NCBI RefSeq assembly: GCF_001042485.2
Contig: NZ_LBMN02000015.1
Location: forward strand, 1 to 43,905
DNA: 43,905 nucleotides
Direction of reading: 5' to 3'
Origin: Bacillus paralicheniformis
GTDB lineage: Bacteria > Bacillota > Bacilli > Bacillales > Bacillaceae
Shown here: positions 1 to 8,886 of the stretch, one piece after another
How the letters are laid out: each line of letters starts with the position of its first letter
Position numbering within the stretch: position 1 is the first letter of the stretch
The notes under the pieces: model-generated
Databases searched by the model: none
What the model was told of the DNA's origin: nothing
What the model saw: the letters and a program-made list of their open reading frames with translations, nothing else
Program-made: the position numbers and the translations under genes

Positions 1-47
1 CACATCCTGTGAGGAACGCTCAGTACCTTCGTCCTGAAGGCAAATAG
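1..47 (+). other. 23S-5S spacer of an rRNA operon (partial)
   Basis: The 47 bases before the 5S gene carry no ORF of note. They are most simply the spacer between an upstream 23S gene, outside the window, and the 5S gene. The assignment rests on position alone. Confidence 0.6.
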
Positions 48-163
<116 letters not shown>

Positions 164-175
164 TGTTTATATTAT

Positions 176-253
<78 letters not shown>

Positions 254-288
254 ATCTAATTTCCATACAAAGAAAATAAATAAAAAGT

Positions 289-365
289 GGTCCGGTAGTT
301 CAGTTGGTTAGAATGCCTGCCTGTCACGCAGGAGGTCGCGGGTTCGAGTCCCGTCCGGACCGCCA
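289..365 (+). tRNA. tRNA-Asp (GUC)
   Basis: A 77-nt cloverleaf with encoded CCA. The acceptor stem GGTCCGG pairs with CCGGACC, the anticodon is GTC within CCTGTCACGCAGG, and the T-arm is GGGTTCGAGTCCC. It sits 36 bp after tRNA-Met and shares its transcript; a terminator follows. Confidence 0.96.
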
Positions 366-373
366 TGTTGTAC

Positions 374-408
374 ACAAACGAAATCTTTGAGGTTTTCGTT
401 TTTTTTTA
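374..408 (+). terminator. intrinsic terminator of the rrn-tRNA operon
   Basis: AAACGAAA (376-383) pairs with TTTCGTTT (394-401) across a 10-nt loop and runs into a T tract to 407. It lies 10 bp after tRNA-Asp, as expected for the operon end. The stem is AT-rich and weak, but the T run is long. Confidence 0.75.
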
Positions 409-561
409 TGTCTTCTTTCAGGTCTATGCTGAAAACTTGGCTTCATCGGCGTTTTTCACAATGTTTGCCGAGTTTCTTTATTTCTTGGATAATTGGTGAG
501 AATTCGATAAACTAATGATAGTGTTTTGATTGGTTGCAACAGCAAAGGAGCAAATGATCTT

Positions 562-1536
562 ATGGACGAATTTGAATTGATTCAAAGGATTACGCCCCGT
601 TCGCTTTTTCACCGAGAAATAGAGATCGGTATTGGGGACGATGCCGCTGTTTATCATACAAAGAACGGTTATCAGGAGATTGTTGCGGTCGATACGATGG
701 TCGACGGTATTCATTTTTTATCATCCCATTCATCGCCTGCCGATATCGGATATAAAGCATTGGCTGTGAATATTAGTGATATTGCCGCGATGGGAGGCAG
801 CCCCAAGTATTATCTTGTGTCCATTGCTGTTCCTTCCGGCTGGCACGCGGTGGATATTGAAGCCATGTATGAAGAAATGAATAAACTGGCGACACTATAT
901 CAAATGGACTTAATCGGCGGTGACACCGTATCTGCCAACGGGCCGCTCGTTTTGACCGTAACAGTAATCGGCGAGATTGAAAAGGGCAGAACTTGTTTAA
1001 GAAGCCATGCCGAACCCGGGGATGTCGTTTTTGTGACGGGAGAACTTGGCTCATCTGCTGCCGGTCTGGCTTTTATATTGGGCCAAGCAGAGATGAAAGA
1101 CGAGAAGCAGTCTCAATATTTTATAGAGCGGCACAAGAGGCCTTTGCCGAGGGTTGAGGCAGGTTTGCTCTGTTCAGGCTATCATCATGTGGCACTTAAT
1201 GATATCAGCGACGGGCTTGCCAGCGAATTAAATGAAATTGCCGAAGCGAGCCGTGTTTCCATTGACATATATAAAGAGATGATTCCGGTCCATTCGGATT
1301 TACATAAACTGCACACAAAATGGGAAGAGTGGGTCCTTTTCGGCGGCGAGGATTTTGAACTCGTCGGTACGATTTCTAATGATCAATGGGAACGTTTTAG
1401 TCAGGATTGCTCTGAACGTCATGTGCCGGTTTATCAAATCGGCCGCGTCACACAACAAGGGCAGGCGGACGTGTTTTATCATAATGGACAGGACCGCGTT
1501 CTTCTCGAAAAAAAAGGATATAACCATTTTAAATAA
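562..1536 (+). CDS. thiL: thiamine-monophosphate kinase ThiL
   Basis: Phosphorylates thiamine monophosphate to the cofactor thiamine diphosphate with ATP, the last step of thiamine biosynthesis, in the cytoplasm. The 324-aa product matches the family length and has the AIRS/PurM-type fold signatures: an N-terminal IGIGDDAAV metal/ATP segment, VDTMVDGIHF, the GGDTV motif and a C-terminal GGEDFELV. The ATG at 562 is preferred over the in-frame ATG at 526, because AAAGGAG at 544-550 is at proper distance and the resulting N-terminus (MDEFELIQRI) fits B. subtilis ThiL. It heads a tightly packed operon with the t6A genes (17 bp to tsaE). Confidence 0.95.
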   Translation: MDEFELIQRITPRSLFHREIEIGIGDDAAVYHTKNGYQEIVAVDTMVDGIHFLSSHSSPADIGYKALAVNISDIAAMGGSPKYYLVSIAVPSGWHAVDIEAMYEEMNKLATLYQMDLIGGDTVSANGPLVLTVTVIGEIEKGRTCLRSHAEPGDVVFVTGELGSSAAGLAFILGQAEMKDEKQSQYFIERHKRPLPRVEAGLLCSGYHHVALNDISDGLASELNEIAEASRVSIDIYKEMIPVHSDLHKLHTKWEEWVLFGGEDFELVGTISNDQWERFSQDCSERHVPVYQIGRVTQQGQADVFYHNGQDRVLLEKKGYNHFK

Positions 1537-1553
1537 GACAGGTGACAAGTAAA

Positions 1554-2030
1554 GTGAAAACGTTAGAGTGGAAAACGACAGAGCCTGAAGAGACAAAAAA
1601 CATTGCCAGACTGGCAGCAAAGTATGTTCTGCCCGGTGATGTCATCACATTGGAGGGCGACCTTGGAGCAGGCAAAACGACTTTTACAAAAGGATTTGCC
1701 GAAGGGCTCGGAATCAAGCGGGTTGTCAGCAGCCCGACTTTTACCATTATCAAAGAATACCGGGACGGCTTTCTTCCGCTGTTTCATATGGATGTTTACA
1801 GAATGGAAGATGAAACGGAAGATCTCGGATTAGATGAATATTTTGAGGGAGACGGCGTCTGCCTTGTGGAATGGGCGCATTTGATTGAGGAGCAGCTTCC
1901 GAAAGAGCGCCTAGAGGTGGTCATTAAGCGGCTTGGCGATGATGAACGAAAGCTGACCTTTACCCCTAAAGGCAGCCGCTACGAAAATCTTTGCGAGGAG
2001 ATCAGCAAACATGACGATACTTGCGATTGA
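1554..2030 (+). CDS. tsaE: tRNA t6A37 biosynthesis ATPase TsaE
   Basis: ATPase subunit of the TsaBDE complex that makes N6-threonylcarbamoyl-adenosine at position 37 of ANN-decoding tRNAs. The Walker A is GDLGAGKTT near residue 38. The downstream SPTF and HMDVYR motifs and the CLVEWAH segment are typical of the family. A GTG start at 1554 gives 158 aa, the length of B. subtilis YdiB; the GTG at 1542 would add four residues and has no better ribosome site (AGGTGA at 1540-1545 serves 1554). The 3' end overlaps tsaB by 20 nt. Confidence 0.94.
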   Translation: MKTLEWKTTEPEETKNIARLAAKYVLPGDVITLEGDLGAGKTTFTKGFAEGLGIKRVVSSPTFTIIKEYRDGFLPLFHMDVYRMEDETEDLGLDEYFEGDGVCLVEWAHLIEEQLPKERLEVVIKRLGDDERKLTFTPKGSRYENLCEEISKHDDTCD

Positions 2031-2700
2031 TACATCCAATTTAACGCTCGGCGTGGCATTAGTTAAAGACGGAAAAGTGATAGCCGAGCATATATCCCAC
2101 TTAAAGAAAAACCATTCAGTCAGAGCTATGCCGGCGATCGACGAACTCCTTAAAGAGTGTGGTTTAGAGCCGAATGACCTGACCCAAATTGCAGTTGCCA
2201 AAGGTCCGGGTTCATATACAGGCGTGCGGATCGGTGTTACGATTGCAAAAACGCTTGCATGGTCATTAAATATTCCGATTAAAACCGTTTCAAGCCTTGA
2301 AGTGCTGGCGGCAAACGGCCGTTTTTTCCAAGGCTTGATTTGTCCGTTGTTTGATGCCAGACGCGGTCAGGTTTATACGGGACTATACCAGTATAGGGAC
2401 GGTAAACTGCATGGCTTGGAAGAGGACCAAAACATTCTGCTTGAGGATTGGCTTAAAAAACTGAAAGCCATGGATCAGCAAGTCCTTTTCATAGGAAGTG
2501 ACACAGAGATTCATCAGGAGATGATCGAACAGATTCTCGGTGAACAAGCGGTCATTTCTGGCCCTGCCCTGCAGCTTCCACGACCTTCAGAATTGGCTTT
2601 AATCGGAGAACTTAAAGAGGCCGAGCCTGTGCACAGCGTTGTTCCAAACTATATTCGTCTGGCCGAAGCCGAGGCCGTCTGGCTTGAAAAACAAAAGTAA
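2011..2700 (+). CDS. tsaB: tRNA t6A37 threonylcarbamoyltransferase complex dimerization subunit TsaB
   Basis: Partner and scaffold of TsaD in t6A synthesis. The 229-aa protein has the ASKHA-type N-terminal strand-turn (LAIDTSNLTLGVAL), the HSVRAMPAIDELL helix and the KGPGSYTGVRIG motif shared with TsaD. The start codon lies inside the end of tsaE (overlap 20 nt), so translation is probably coupled. The domain is truncated relative to TsaD and lacks the TsaD metal-binding histidines, as normal for TsaB. Confidence 0.94.
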   Translation: MTILAIDTSNLTLGVALVKDGKVIAEHISHLKKNHSVRAMPAIDELLKECGLEPNDLTQIAVAKGPGSYTGVRIGVTIAKTLAWSLNIPIKTVSSLEVLAANGRFFQGLICPLFDARRGQVYTGLYQYRDGKLHGLEEDQNILLEDWLKKLKAMDQQVLFIGSDTEIHQEMIEQILGEQAVISGPALQLPRPSELALIGELKEAEPVHSVVPNYIRLAEAEAVWLEKQK

Positions 2701-2712
2701 ACGGGTGAAGCC

Positions 2713-3171
2713 ATGAACACGCAAATGGTCATACGCGATATGAATCCAAAAGATTTTGACCAGGTTTTTGAAATTGAAAAAAGCTCTTTTTCTTCTCCGT
2801 GGAAAAAAGAATCTTTTCATCATGAGCTTTTTCACAATATGTATGCTCATTACCTCGTTCTCGAAGTTGAGGAGCAAGTTGTCGGCTACTGCGGGATTTG
2901 GATCGTCATGGATGATGCCCAGATCACCAACATTGCCGTTTCACCTGCATATCGGGGCCGCCGTTTAGGAGAAGCTCTTTTGAAAGCCGCGATGAAGCTT
3001 TGCCGGATGAAAAAGGCGGTTCAGCTTTCTTTAGAGGTAAGGGTATCGAATCATATTGCACAAAGCTTATACAAAAAGCTCGGCTTTGAGCCGGGAGGAA
3101 TTCGTAAAAATTATTATACCGATAATGGGGAAGATGCATTATTAATGTGGGTGAGACTAAATGAATCATAA
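2713..3171 (+). CDS. rimI: ribosomal protein S18-alanine N-acetyltransferase RimI
   Basis: GNAT-family acetyltransferase, 152 aa, predicted to acetylate the N-terminal alanine of ribosomal protein S18. The acetyl-CoA binding signature is visible as [20 protein letters not shown] (motif A, near residues 76-95), followed by [20 protein letters not shown] (motif B). It lies between tsaB and tsaD, the standard Bacillus order, and overlaps tsaD by 11 nt. Substrate is from family knowledge; some RimI homologues have broader targets. Confidence 0.92.
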   Translation: MNTQMVIRDMNPKDFDQVFEIEKSSFSSPWKKESFHHELFHNMYAHYLVLEVEEQVVGYCGIWIVMDDAQITNIAVSPAYRGRRLGEALLKAAMKLCRMKKAVQLSLEVRVSNHIAQSLYKKLGFEPGGIRKNYYTDNGEDALLMWVRLNES

Positions 3172-4186
3172 AAAAGATCTGTATGTATTAGGAATCGAAA
3201 CAAGCTGTGATGAGACGGCCGCCGCGATTGTCAAAAACGGAACGGATATCATTTCAAATGTCGTAGCGTCGCAAATCGAAAGTCATAAACGGTTTGGCGG
3301 CGTTGTTCCCGAGATCGCATCAAGGCATCACGTGGAACAGATGACGATCGTGCTTGAGGAAGCCTTTGCACAAGCGGACATGACATTTGATGACATTGAT
3401 GCCATCGCAGTAACGGAAGGACCGGGGCTTGTCGGCGCTTTATTGATCGGCGTGAATGCCGCGAAAGCGCTCAGTTTTGCCCGGGGCATACCGCTCGTAG
3501 GCGTCCATCACATTGCCGGTCACATCTATGCCAACAGACTTGTTCAGGACATTCAATTTCCGGCGATTGCCCTTGTCGTCTCAGGCGGCCACACCGAACT
3601 CGTGTATATGAAAGAGCACGGCTCATTTGAAGTCATCGGAGAGACGCTCGACGATGCGGCAGGTGAAGCCTATGACAAAGTGGCGAGAACGATGGGGCTT
3701 CCTTATCCGGGAGGACCTCACATTGACAAACTTGCGCAAAAAGGCGAGGCAAATGTGCCGCTGCCGCGCGCATGGCTTGAAGAAGGCTCTTATCATTTCA
3801 GCTTCAGCGGATTGAAATCTGCAGTCATCAACACGCTTCACAACGCTTCACAAAAAGGTGAAACGATAGCTCCGGAAGATTTGTCAGCCAGCTTTCAGGA
3901 AAGCGTCATTGATGTCCTCGTCACAAAAACGGAACGCGCTGCGAAAGCTTATGGCGTCAAACAGGTGCTGCTTGCCGGAGGAGTTGCTGCAAACAAAGGG
4001 TTGAGAGCGGCGCTTGAAAAAACGTTCAGCAGCCATCCGGAGATTGAGCTTTTGATCCCGCCGCTTTCGCTGTGTACGGACAATGCCGCGATGATTGCCG
4101 CCGCAGGTACGGTTGCTTTTGAAAAAGGAATCAGAGGAAAATATGATATGAACGGTCAGCCTGGCTTAGATCTGACGTCTTATTAA
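3161..4186 (+). CDS. tsaD: tRNA N6-adenosine threonylcarbamoyltransferase TsaD
   Basis: Catalytic subunit of the t6A complex; transfers the threonylcarbamoyl group to A37 of tRNA. The 341-aa protein has the N-terminal [14 protein letters not shown], the [11 protein letters not shown] segment, the HHIAGH metal-binding motif and SGGHTELVY. It is the last gene of the thiL operon and is followed at once by a strong terminator. Older name gcp/ydiE. Confidence 0.96.
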   Translation: MNHKKDLYVLGIETSCDETAAAIVKNGTDIISNVVASQIESHKRFGGVVPEIASRHHVEQMTIVLEEAFAQADMTFDDIDAIAVTEGPGLVGALLIGVNAAKALSFARGIPLVGVHHIAGHIYANRLVQDIQFPAIALVVSGGHTELVYMKEHGSFEVIGETLDDAAGEAYDKVARTMGLPYPGGPHIDKLAQKGEANVPLPRAWLEEGSYHFSFSGLKSAVINTLHNASQKGETIAPEDLSASFQESVIDVLVTKTERAAKAYGVKQVLLAGGVAANKGLRAALEKTFSSHPEIELLIPPLSLCTDNAAMIAAAGTVAFEKGIRGKYDMNGQPGLDLTSY

Positions 4187-4213
4187 AACCTCACGCTCTG
4201 TGAGGTTTTTTTG
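4186..4213 (+). terminator. intrinsic terminator after tsaD
   Basis: AAACCTCAC (4186-4194), loop GCTCT, GTGAGGTTT (4200-4208), then a T run to 4212. A perfect 9-bp stem starting on the stop codon of tsaD. Confidence 0.93.
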
Positions 4214-4245
4214 CCCGGGAATAGTTATTAACAGGTTATTAACAT

Positions 4246-4393
4246 ATATCCACAGTCTTGTGTATAATGTTAAAAACCTTAATTTACAGACCTTTTTTAC
4301 CTGTTAATAATGTGTATAAATATTATATTTTTTGTGGATATTGTGGGTAAATCGCTTTCTTTCTTTTAAATAAAGGATTTTAATTGTGGACAA
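4246..4393. promoter_or_regulatory. DnaA-box cluster in the tsaD-ydiF intergenic region
   Basis: Six 9-mers fit TTATNCACA with at most one mismatch. Perfect on the minus strand: 4259-4267 and 4311-4319 (TGTGTATAA). One mismatch: 4246-4254 (ATATCCACA), 4333-4341 (TGTGGATAT), 4342-4350 (TGTGGGTAA) and 4385-4393 (TGTGGACAA). The surrounding DNA is very AT-rich and has no gene. The equivalent gcp-ydiF interval of B. subtilis is, as I recall, one of the chromosomal DnaA-box clusters bound by DnaA in vivo and used to titrate it. Confidence 0.8.
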
Positions 4394-4419
4394 AAAAACC
4401 GCTCCGGCTTGGAGCGGTT
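4392..4419 (-). terminator. intrinsic terminator of ydiF
   Basis: Read on the minus strand, AACCGCTCC (4419-4411), loop AAGCC, GGAGCGGTT, then seven T (4398-4392). A perfect 9-bp GC-rich stem six bases beyond the ydiF stop. Confidence 0.93.
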
Positions 4420-4425
4420 CATCCT

Positions 4426-6351
4426 TTATTCATTTGTAGAGAGTGTTTCCCATTCTGTTAACAGTTGTTCAAGCTCCTCATTTAGCCGTTCATTTTCAGA
4501 GTGGATTTCCTGGACCTTCTCATGGTCTTGGAAGACGGCGGGGTCACACAGGAGCTCTTCATTTTTTTCGATCTGTTCTTCAATGTCCGTAATTCTTGTT
4601 TCGATTTCTTCAATCCTGCGCTGCCGCTGGCGTTCTTTTCTTTTCAGCTCTTTTTCTTCTTCATAGCTCTTTTTTGCGCCAGGTTTTTCGGAAGCGTTTT
4701 TCTGATGCTCTTCCGTCTGTTTTTCTAGTTCTTTCAGTTCAAGCTGCTGCGCTTTTTTTTCTGTGTAATAATCGTAGTCGCCTAAATATTCTTCTGCTTT
4801 GTCGCGGGAAAGCTCCAGTACTTTTGTCGCGATCCGGTTGATAAAATAGCGGTCATGGGACACAAATAATATCGTTCCCGGGTAATCGATCAAAGCGTTC
4901 TCCAAGACTTCCTTGCTGTCCAGGTCGAGATGGTTTGTCGGCTCATCAAGAATAAGGAAGTTCGCTTTTTGGAGCATCAGCTTGGCGAGGGCAAGCCTTG
5001 CTTTTTCGCCGCCGCTTAACGCGTGTACAGGTTTTAATACGTCTTCTCCCGAAAACAGGAAGTTGCCGAGGCAGGTCCGGATATCCTTTTCATTCATCTC
5101 CGGATAATCGTCCCAAAGCTCGTCAAGCACGCGTTTTGACGACGTCAATTCAGCCTGTTCCTGGTCATAGTAGCCGATTGAGACATGGGAGCCTGTCGCG
5201 ATTGTTCCCGATACCGGCTGCAGCTTTTGAATCAATGCTTTTAAAAGGGTTGACTTGCCGATTCCGTTCGGTCCGACCAGTGCAACGCTTTCCCCGCGGG
5301 TAATGCGAAAGTTCAATGAACGGAGAAGCGGGGGCTGCTCCTGATAGCTTACTGTCAAGCCTTCCACCCGCAGTACATCGTTTCCGCTTTGCCTTGTAAT
5401 TTCAAAGCGGAAAGACGCCGACTTTTCATCTCCGAGCGGTTTGTCCATGATCTCCATCCGTTCAAGCTGCTTTCGTCTGCTCTGCGCCCGTTTCGTCGTC
5501 GAAGCTCTAGCCAGATTCCGGTCGACGAACTCCTGCAGCTTGGCGATTTCGTCCTGCTGCTTTTCATAAAGCTTTGTTTCCTTTTCCAGCTGTTCGGCTT
5601 TTAATTGGAGATAAGAGCTGTAGTTCCCGGTATATTTTTTGCTTTGGGACCGGCTGATCTCGTAAACTTGGGTAACCACTTTGTCAAGAAAGTACCTGTC
5701 ATGGGAAACGATTAAAATCGCTCCGCTGTAATTTTGCAAATATTGTTCAAGCCATGTCAGGGTATCGATATCCAAGTGGTTTGTCGGTTCGTCCAAAATG
5801 AGGAGGTCGGGTTTTGTCAAAAGCATTTTTCCGAGGGCAAGCCTTGTTTTTTGACCTCCGCTTAAGTCCTGGACGCGGACGGAGTCGTCAAATCCCGCAA
5901 AGCCGAGCCCGTGCATGACGGATCTGACCTCTGCCTCATATTGGTAGCCGCCTTTGTCCTTGAACTCCTGCTGAAGCCTGTCATACGTCTTCATCAATGA
6001 TTCAAGCATGTCCGGTCCGGCCTGCGCCATCTTTTCCTCGATCGCGCGCATTTCTTGTTCCATTTTTTTCAGAAAATCAAATACCGACAGCAATTCCTCT
6101 TTGAGCGTCAGCTTGGAATCGAGGCCGGAATGCTGGTCAAGGTAGCCCATCGTCAAATCTTTCGGCTTGATGATGTCCCCCTTTTCATATGAAAGTTTTC
6201 CTGCGATAATCTTTAGAAGAGTCGATTTTCCGGCGCCGTTGCGTCCGACGATCGCAATCCGGTCCCGAGATCTGACTTCGAGTTTTATATTCGTTAAAAT
6301 CGTATCGGCTCCAAACGATTTTGAAAGTTGGTTCACTTGTAAAATCATCAT
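4426..6351 (-). CDS. ydiF: ABC-F family ribosome-associated ATPase YdiF
   Basis: Soluble tandem ATPase of the ABC-F (translation factor) class, 641 aa, no membrane segments. First ABC: GRNGAGKST (about 37-45), LSGGQKTR, LLILDEPTNHLD. Second ABC: GPNGIGKST (about 360), LSGGEKAR, FLILDEPTNHLD. An inter-domain linker rich in Lys/Gln/Arg and a charged coiled coil of about 100 residues at the C-terminus are typical. Family members act on stalled ribosomes at the E site; the specific role of YdiF is not established. Two adjacent ATG codons (6349-6351 and 6346-6348) follow GAGGTGAAA on the minus strand; the first is used here. Confidence 0.93.
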   Translation of the reverse strand: MMILQVNQLSKSFGADTILTNIKLEVRSRDRIAIVGRNGAGKSTLLKIIAGKLSYEKGDIIKPKDLTMGYLDQHSGLDSKLTLKEELLSVFDFLKKMEQEMRAIEEKMAQAGPDMLESLMKTYDRLQQEFKDKGGYQYEAEVRSVMHGLGFAGFDDSVRVQDLSGGQKTRLALGKMLLTKPDLLILDEPTNHLDIDTLTWLEQYLQNYSGAILIVSHDRYFLDKVVTQVYEISRSQSKKYTGNYSSYLQLKAEQLEKETKLYEKQQDEIAKLQEFVDRNLARASTTKRAQSRRKQLERMEIMDKPLGDEKSASFRFEITRQSGNDVLRVEGLTVSYQEQPPLLRSLNFRITRGESVALVGPNGIGKSTLLKALIQKLQPVSGTIATGSHVSIGYYDQEQAELTSSKRVLDELWDDYPEMNEKDIRTCLGNFLFSGEDVLKPVHALSGGEKARLALAKLMLQKANFLILDEPTNHLDLDSKEVLENALIDYPGTILFVSHDRYFINRIATKVLELSRDKAEEYLGDYDYYTEKKAQQLELKELEKQTEEHQKNASEKPGAKKSYEEEKELKRKERQRQRRIEEIETRITDIEEQIEKNEELLCDPAVFQDHEKVQEIHSENERLNEELEQLLTEWETLSTNE

Positions 6352-6446
6352 GATCTTTCACCTCTTGTCTGCTATTTTAAGTGTAGCCTATCACTGCGCA
6401 GTCAGCAAACAATTAAGTGAAGTCTGGAAGATTTTAGCCAAAGAAA

Positions 6447-6475
6447 AAGACAGAATGAAAAAAATAGTGTATGAT
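6447..6475 (+). promoter_or_regulatory. possible sigma-A promoter of moaC-rex-tat operon
   Basis: AAGACA (6447-6452), 17-bp spacer, TATGAT (6470-6475), placed 22 bp before the moaC start. The -35 has two mismatches to TTGACA. The match is only suggestive; no other candidate in the ydiF-moaC gap is better. Confidence 0.35.
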
Positions 6476-6497
6476 CGTTATAAGGAGAGTTCAGAAC

Positions 6498-7004
6498 ATG
6501 AATGAGTTTACACATTTTAATGAACAAGGCAGAGCCAAGATGGTTGATATAAGCGAAAAGGAAGCTTCAGTACGCACAGCTGCGGCTGTTTCAAGCGTGT
6601 CTATGAATCGAACAGTACATGAAAAAATCAAAAACCGGGAAATCGGAAAAGGCGATGTATTGTCGGTGGCGCAAGTGGCCGGAATCATGGCCGCAAAACA
6701 GACATCCGCCATCATCCCGATGTGCCATCCGATCGCTCTGAAAGGAGTCGACATCGCCTTTCGCTGGGAGGAGAAAGAACAGAAGAGCATCCTGCATATT
6801 CAATCTAAAGTGAAGACCAAAGGGAGCACAGGTGTGGAAATGGAAGCGTTAACTTCGGCCTCCGTATGTGCGCTGACCGTATATGACATGTGCAAAGCGG
6901 CGGATAAGGGAATGGTGATAGGACCGACCTTTCTTCTCGAAAAGACAGGCGGGAAAAACGGTGACTATAAAAGGGAAAAAGCTGATGTAGACATGGAGGA
7001 TTAG
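6498..7004 (+). CDS. moaC: cyclic pyranopterin monophosphate synthase MoaC
   Basis: Converts the product of MoaA into cyclic pyranopterin monophosphate in molybdenum cofactor biosynthesis. The 168-aa protein has the family signatures [14 protein letters not shown] near the N-terminus, [15 protein letters not shown], and the C-terminal [24 protein letters not shown] with the MEALT and YDMCKA active-site segments. ATG at 6498 is preceded by AAGGAG at 6482-6487; upstream in-frame codons lie before this site and were rejected. It is followed after 3 nt by rex. Confidence 0.95.
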   Translation: MNEFTHFNEQGRAKMVDISEKEASVRTAAAVSSVSMNRTVHEKIKNREIGKGDVLSVAQVAGIMAAKQTSAIIPMCHPIALKGVDIAFRWEEKEQKSILHIQSKVKTKGSTGVEMEALTSASVCALTVYDMCKAADKGMVIGPTFLLEKTGGKNGDYKREKADVDMED

Positions 7005-7007
7005 TTT

Positions 7008-7652
7008 ATGAACATGGATCATTCAAAAATTCCGCAAGCGACAGCGAAACGGTTGCCATTATATTATCGTTTTTTAAAAAACCTTCATGCATCCGGAAAA
7101 CAGCGTGTATCTTCCGCTGAGCTGAGCGATGCCGTCAAAGTCGATTCTGCGACCATCCGCAGGGACTTCTCGTACTTCGGCGCGCTCGGAAAAAAAGGAT
7201 ACGGCTACAATGTCAATTATTTGCTGTCCTTTTTCAGAAAGACGCTTGATCAGGATGAAATGACGAACGTAACGCTCATTGGCGTGGGGAATTTGGGGAC
7301 AGCCTTTCTCCATTACAATTTTATCAAAAATAATAATACAAAAATCGCCATGGCGTTTGACATCAATGAGGAAAAAATCGGAACCGAGGTCGGCGGTGTT
7401 CCCGTCTATGATCTGAATAGACTTGAAGAGCATATGACGGATGATATCCCCGTCGCCATTTTGACGGTACCGGCTCAAGCCGCACAGTCGATTACAGACA
7501 GGCTGGTGGAGCTTGGCATTAAAGGCATTCTTAATTTCACGCCGGCCCGCTTGAATGTGCCGGAACACATTCGCATTCATCATATAGATTTGGCGGTTGA
7601 ACTTCAGTCGCTGGTGTATTTCATGAAACATTATTCAATGCAGGAAAAGTAA
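7008..7652 (+). CDS. rex: redox-sensing transcriptional repressor Rex
   Basis: NADH/NAD+ sensor that represses fermentation and respiration genes when NAD+ is high. The 214-aa protein has an N-terminal winged helix ([21 protein letters not shown], about 45-65) and a Rossmann domain with GVGNLGTA (near 90-97) for dinucleotide binding, then the C-terminal domain-swap helix ([17 protein letters not shown]). Nearly full match in architecture to B. subtilis YdiH/Rex. GGAGG inside the moaC stop region is its ribosome site. Confidence 0.96.
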   Translation: MNMDHSKIPQATAKRLPLYYRFLKNLHASGKQRVSSAELSDAVKVDSATIRRDFSYFGALGKKGYGYNVNYLLSFFRKTLDQDEMTNVTLIGVGNLGTAFLHYNFIKNNNTKIAMAFDINEEKIGTEVGGVPVYDLNRLEEHMTDDIPVAILTVPAQAAQSITDRLVELGIKGILNFTPARLNVPEHIRIHHIDLAVELQSLVYFMKHYSMQEK

Positions 7653-7690
7653 AACGGAAAACGAAAAATAAAGGAAAGGGGGCAGGCTTT

Positions 7691-7864
7691 ATGCCAATCG
7701 GTCCTGGAAGCTTTATTTTAATTGTCGTGGTGGCGCTTCTGATATTCGGCCCGAAAAAACTTCCCGAGCTGGGAAGAGCAGCGGGAAACACGCTGAGGGA
7801 GTTTAAGAATGCGACAAAAGGTTTGGCTGACGACGATTCCGATAAAAAGAAAGAAGATCAGTAG
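7691..7864 (+). CDS. tatAY: twin-arginine translocase subunit TatAy
   Basis: A 57-aa single-span protein. The N-terminus [20 protein letters not shown] is the membrane helix, followed by the [14 protein letters not shown] hinge and amphipathic helix that defines TatA/B proteins, and an acidic/basic tail. It forms the pore-forming part of the TatAyCy translocase that exports folded proteins (EfeB/YwbN in B. subtilis). Ribosome site AAAGGGGGC sits 7-15 bp upstream. It precedes tatCy by 6 nt. Confidence 0.95.
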   Translation: MPIGPGSFILIVVVALLIFGPKKLPELGRAAGNTLREFKNATKGLADDDSDKKKEDQ

Positions 7865-7870
7865 GATAGG

Positions 7871-8647
7871 ATGACATTTATGAAGGAAAGAGAAATGTCG
7901 CTGATAGAACATATCACAGAACTACGCAGACGGCTTGTGATCACTTTTTTCTTTTTTGTTTTATTTGTTGTGGCAGGCTTTTTATTGGCAAAGCCGCTGA
8001 TTATCTATCTGCAGCAGACGGATGAAGCGAAGCTGCTGACGCTCAACGCGTTCAAGCTGACCGATCCTTTATTTGTGTACGTGCAGTTCGCTTTCATCAT
8101 CGGCGCCGTCTTGACTTCGCCGCTTGTTTTATACCAGCTGTGGGCTTTCATTAGCCCGGGGCTGTATGAAAAAGAACGAAAAGTGACGCTCAGCTATATT
8201 CCGATATCGATTATTCTTTTTTTAGGCGGCATTGCCTTTTCTTACTTTATTTTATTTCCGTTTGTCGTGGACTTTATGACGAGAGTCTCAGATGATCTGA
8301 ATGTCAACCAGGTCATCGGAATACACGAATATTTTCAGTTTCTGCTTCAGTTGACGCTTCCTTTTGGCTTATTGTTTCAGATGCCTGTGGTCATCATGTT
8401 TATCACAAGGCTCGGCCTCGTGACGCCGATGTTTTTGGCGAAAATCAGAAAATACGCATATTTTGTGTTGTTCGTCATCGCGGCCCTCATTACACCGCCT
8501 GAGCTTTTGTCGCATTTAATGGTCTCAGTGCCATTGCTCATTCTTTATGAAATCAGTATCGTGATTTCAAGAATATCCTACAGGCAGGCGCAAAAAACAA
8601 TGATTCAAGAGGAAAATCAAGCGTTTTTGAACGACCATACTAAATAA
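7871..8647 (+). CDS. tatCY: twin-arginine translocase subunit TatCy
   Basis: Receptor subunit of the Tat translocase, 258 aa with six hydrophobic spans. Typical motifs are the N-terminal SLIEHITELRRRL, the periplasm-facing LWAFISPGLYEKE (near 95-107) and VFVV-type spans ending in ALITPPELLSHLMVSVPLLILYEISI. Pairs with TatAy just upstream. The first ATG (7871) is used; an in-frame ATG at 7895 would also retain the whole core. Confidence 0.95.
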   Translation: MTFMKEREMSLIEHITELRRRLVITFFFFVLFVVAGFLLAKPLIIYLQQTDEAKLLTLNAFKLTDPLFVYVQFAFIIGAVLTSPLVLYQLWAFISPGLYEKERKVTLSYIPISIILFLGGIAFSYFILFPFVVDFMTRVSDDLNVNQVIGIHEYFQFLLQLTLPFGLLFQMPVVIMFITRLGLVTPMFLAKIRKYAYFVLFVIAALITPPELLSHLMVSVPLLILYEISIVISRISYRQAQKTMIQEENQAFLNDHTK

Positions 8648-8678
8648 GAGCCATTCTTTTTCAGAATGGCTCTTTTCC
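8646..8678 (+). terminator. intrinsic terminator after tatCy
   Basis: AAGAGCCATTC (8646-8656) pairs with GAATGGCTCTT (8664-8674), perfect 11 bp, followed by T residues. It lies between the convergent tatCy and ydiK genes and could serve both strands, since the other strand reads a matching stem followed by a shorter T tract. Confidence 0.92.
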
Positions 8679-8691
8679 TTCACAAAAAAGG

Positions 8692-8886
8692 CTATTGATC
8701 TTTTCGTTTCATCTTGCCGGCCAGGGCGAACATTTTAAAGGAAATGCTGATATTATAGGCTGCGAAAAGCATCAGCAGGATCGTGTAAAAAGACCACATG
8801 CTTCCGGGCGAGGTTGCCGCCAGATATGTAAACAGCACACCCGTTAATAAATAAATCGCTCCCCAGAATTTAGGGCTTCTCATCAT
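8692..8886 (-). CDS. ydiK: small membrane protein YdiK (DUF4305 type)
   Basis: A 64-aa protein with two hydrophobic spans (about 10-27 and 33-50) and a basic C-terminus. Recognised by position and by likeness to B. subtilis YdiK; function unknown. Its start overlaps the end of ydiL by 4 nt (ATGA), so the two are one transcript. A second ATG codon follows directly. Confidence 0.85.
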   Translation of the reverse strand: MMRSPKFWGAIYLLTGVLFTYLAATSPGSMWSFYTILLMLFAAYNISISFKMFALAGKMKRKDQ

